Part shown: piece after piece, positions 62,768-64,000 of the stretch
How positions within the stretch are numbered: position 1 is the stretch's first letter
Layout of the letters: each line of letters opens with the position of its first letter
Assembly: GCA_024235595.1 (NCBI GenBank)
Contig: JACKMC010000001.1
Coordinates: 558,001 to 622,000 of the forward strand
From: Zoogloeaceae bacterium
GTDB taxonomy: Bacteria; Pseudomonadota; Gammaproteobacteria; Burkholderiales; Rhodocyclaceae
DNA length: 64,000 bases
Direction: 5' to 3'
Made by a program: the position numbers and the translations under genes
The notes under the pieces: model-generated
What the model saw: only the letters and a program-made list of their open reading frames with translations
The model's database searches: none
Told to the model about the DNA's origin: nothing

Positions 62768-64000
62768 ACGCTCCTTCCCCAGGTGTTCGGCGATCGCCTG
62801 CTCGAGGCGCTGGATGTCCGCATCGAAATGCAGATCGGTGAGTTCCAGCGCATTGCGATCGAGCAGCCCGGCGAGCGCCGCGGGCATGGCTTCGGGACCC
62901 GGCAGGGCGGCGCCGTCCACCAGTGCCGGAACCACCAGCAGCTTGCGTTCGAGGGCGACCAGGATCTCCTGACGGACGATGTCGTCGGGATCGTCGAGGC
63001 GGCGTTGGCCGTTCTTCGAGGCGTTCAGCCAGCCCGGCCCGATCACCACCACCACCGCGTGGCAGCCGGCCAGCGTGGCGTCGATGCGGCGCCGGAATTC
63101 ATCGCCCGGGGCAATGTCTTCAATGTCGCGGAACACCTGGTTGGTGCCGAAGCGCTCGGCGAGTCGCTCTTCGATCAGGCGGGCGCTCGCCGGCGCGTCG
63201 CTGCGACGGTAGCTGATAAAGATGCCGGGCGGCTGCTGCGGCGTGGCATTGCCACGGCGGCGCCAGCGCCACAGGCTCCAGCCGGCGCCGCCGAGCAGCG
63301 CGAGGTCGACCGCCAGCAGCCCGCCGGCGAGGCGCGGCTCGTTGTTGAGCAGGGTGCCGAGCGGCGGGTTGAGGGCGCGCCCTTCGCGCACCGTCCATGC
63401 GCTGCCCTCGGCATCGATGCCGATGCCGTCCTGGTCCAGCACCAGCGTGGTTGCCCGAAGCGTCGGCAGTGCCGGGCCGCGGTCGCAGTTGCCGTTCGCC
63501 AGCGCGGCGGCACCTCGCCAGAAGGCGCCGCGTTCGGGCGCCGAGCAGGCAAAGAGGACGAAACCCTTGCGGCGCTCGTCCACCACCCCGGCCGCGCGCA
63601 GGCGAAGCGCTCCGGCGCCCTCGTCGCTACCCAGTCGAAAGCCGTCGAAGGGGCGCGTGCGGTTTCCGCCGACGACCCGCAGGCGAAGACTGGCGCCGTC
63701 GGCGACGTTCACGCTCAGCGGCAGTGCGGCGGGCAGTTGCCACTGCCGATCGCCGGCCAGCAGGCGCCGTGGCGGGGTGCTGGTGTCGAAAGGATCGGCG
63801 GCAGATGCCGCCATGGTGAGGCTCAGCGACACGCCGCGCGGACGCAGTTCGATGTAGGGCAGATCGCTACGCTCCTCTTCGAGCTGGAAGAATTCGACGC
63901 TGGCGTGCTCGCCCGCGGGCGCTTGCTGGTCGACGCTGAGGTAGGTCTTGCTGGTGCCCGCGCCATCGGCCAGCCACTCGAGCGCGACCTCGCCGCTGGG
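62765..64000 (-). CDS. Membrane protein with C-terminal TIR domain (partial)
   Basis: The 3' 412 codons of a gene that enters from beyond base 64000. A region rich in beta-strand (VNVADGASLRLRVVGG, VLFACSAPERGAF) is followed by one membrane helix (LLAVDLALLGGAGWSLW) and a basic stop, then a TIR domain: PGIFISYRRSDAPASARLIE, VFRDIEDIAPGDEFRRRID, AVVVVIGPGWL and DDIVRQEILVALERKLLVVP. TIR domains signal by oligomerising and some cleave NAD+; the Glu in RQEIL may be catalytic. The N-terminal domains are not visible. The in-frame GTG at 63832 is probably not the start because coding continues through the edge. Confidence 0.85.
   Translation of the reverse strand, partial: PSGEVALEWLADGAGTSKTYLSVDQQAPAGEHASVEFFQLEEERSDLPYIELRPRGVSLSLTMAASAADPFDTSTPPRRLLAGDRQWQLPAALPLSVNVADGASLRLRVVGGNRTRPFDGFRLGSDEGAGALRLRAAGVVDERRKGFVLFACSAPERGAFWRGAAALANGNCDRGPALPTLRATTLVLDQDGIGIDAEGSAWTVREGRALNPPLGTLLNNEPRLAGGLLAVDLALLGGAGWSLWRWRRRGNATPQQPPGIFISYRRSDAPASARLIEERLAERFGTNQVFRDIEDIAPGDEFRRRIDATLAGCHAVVVVIGPGWLNASKNGQRRLDDPDDIVRQEILVALERKLLVVPALVDGAALPGPEAMPAALAGLLDRNALELTDLHFDADIQRLEQAIAEHLGKER

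Overview
The window is GC-rich (mostly 65-70%) chromosomal DNA of a betaproteobacterium. Gene content and style (BenE permease, glutathione-dependent formaldehyde oxidation, Liv-type transport, class III cobalamin salvage genes, LivFGHMK order) fit Rhodocyclales (Thauera/Azoarcus-like), but no rRNA or other phylogenetic marker is present, so this is an inference. No tRNA, rRNA, CRISPR array, insertion sequence or phage gene was seen.

Layout. 1-8.0 kb: start of a PAS/chemotaxis gene, BenE permease, GST, alpha/beta hydrolase, [2Fe-2S] ferredoxin, VanZ-like protein, MltB-type transglycosylase, a membrane protein, FMN glutamate-synthase-like protein. 8.0-26.1 kb: a large LPS/capsule region. Its left part is a tightly overlapping operon (GT9, two GT4 enzymes, polysaccharide deacetylase). 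Its right part is another overlapping operon (HldE-like kinase, tyrosine phosphatase, MsbA, polysialyltransferase-like enzyme). Between them lie two related gene modules, one intact (16.2-22.4 kb) and one in decay (12.1-16.2 kb), with frameshifted or truncated homologues of the same GT-A enzyme, pyruvyltransferase-like protein, polysialyltransferase-like protein and GT9. The intact module also holds an ATP-grasp (TupA-like) and a Mur-ligase-like protein, suggesting amino-acid decoration of the glycan.

26.2-38.4 kb: cobalamin region. On the minus strand run cobU, cobT, cobS and cobC. Divergently on the plus strand a cobalamin riboswitch precedes btuB-btuC-btuD-cobO, followed by a very unusual CobL-like fusion with a 240-residue Ala/Lys-rich head, then cobA (SUMT) and cobB. 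Import, corrinoid adenosylation, lower-ligand assembly and part of ring synthesis are thus together; cbiB, cobD and cobQ are not in the window.

38.4-43.6 kb: branched-chain amino-acid-type ABC transporter (livG-F-K-H-M plus lipoprotein). 43.6-44.6 kb: gene-free stretch and a dead cytochrome P460 gene. 44.6-64 kb: UDG-like protein, fused TRAP permease, CorA, spermidine-synthase-like protein, small unknown genes, AhpD-like protein, methyltransferase, SelO, TerB, LOG protein, DUF2254 protein, the frmA/fghA formaldehyde pair with a divergent LysR regulator, BON lipoprotein, DUF1328 protein, a CoA-transferase, and the C-terminal part of a membrane-anchored TIR protein that runs off the right edge.

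Most real genes are intact; nearly all damage is concentrated in 12.0-16.2 kb and 44.0-44.6 kb.
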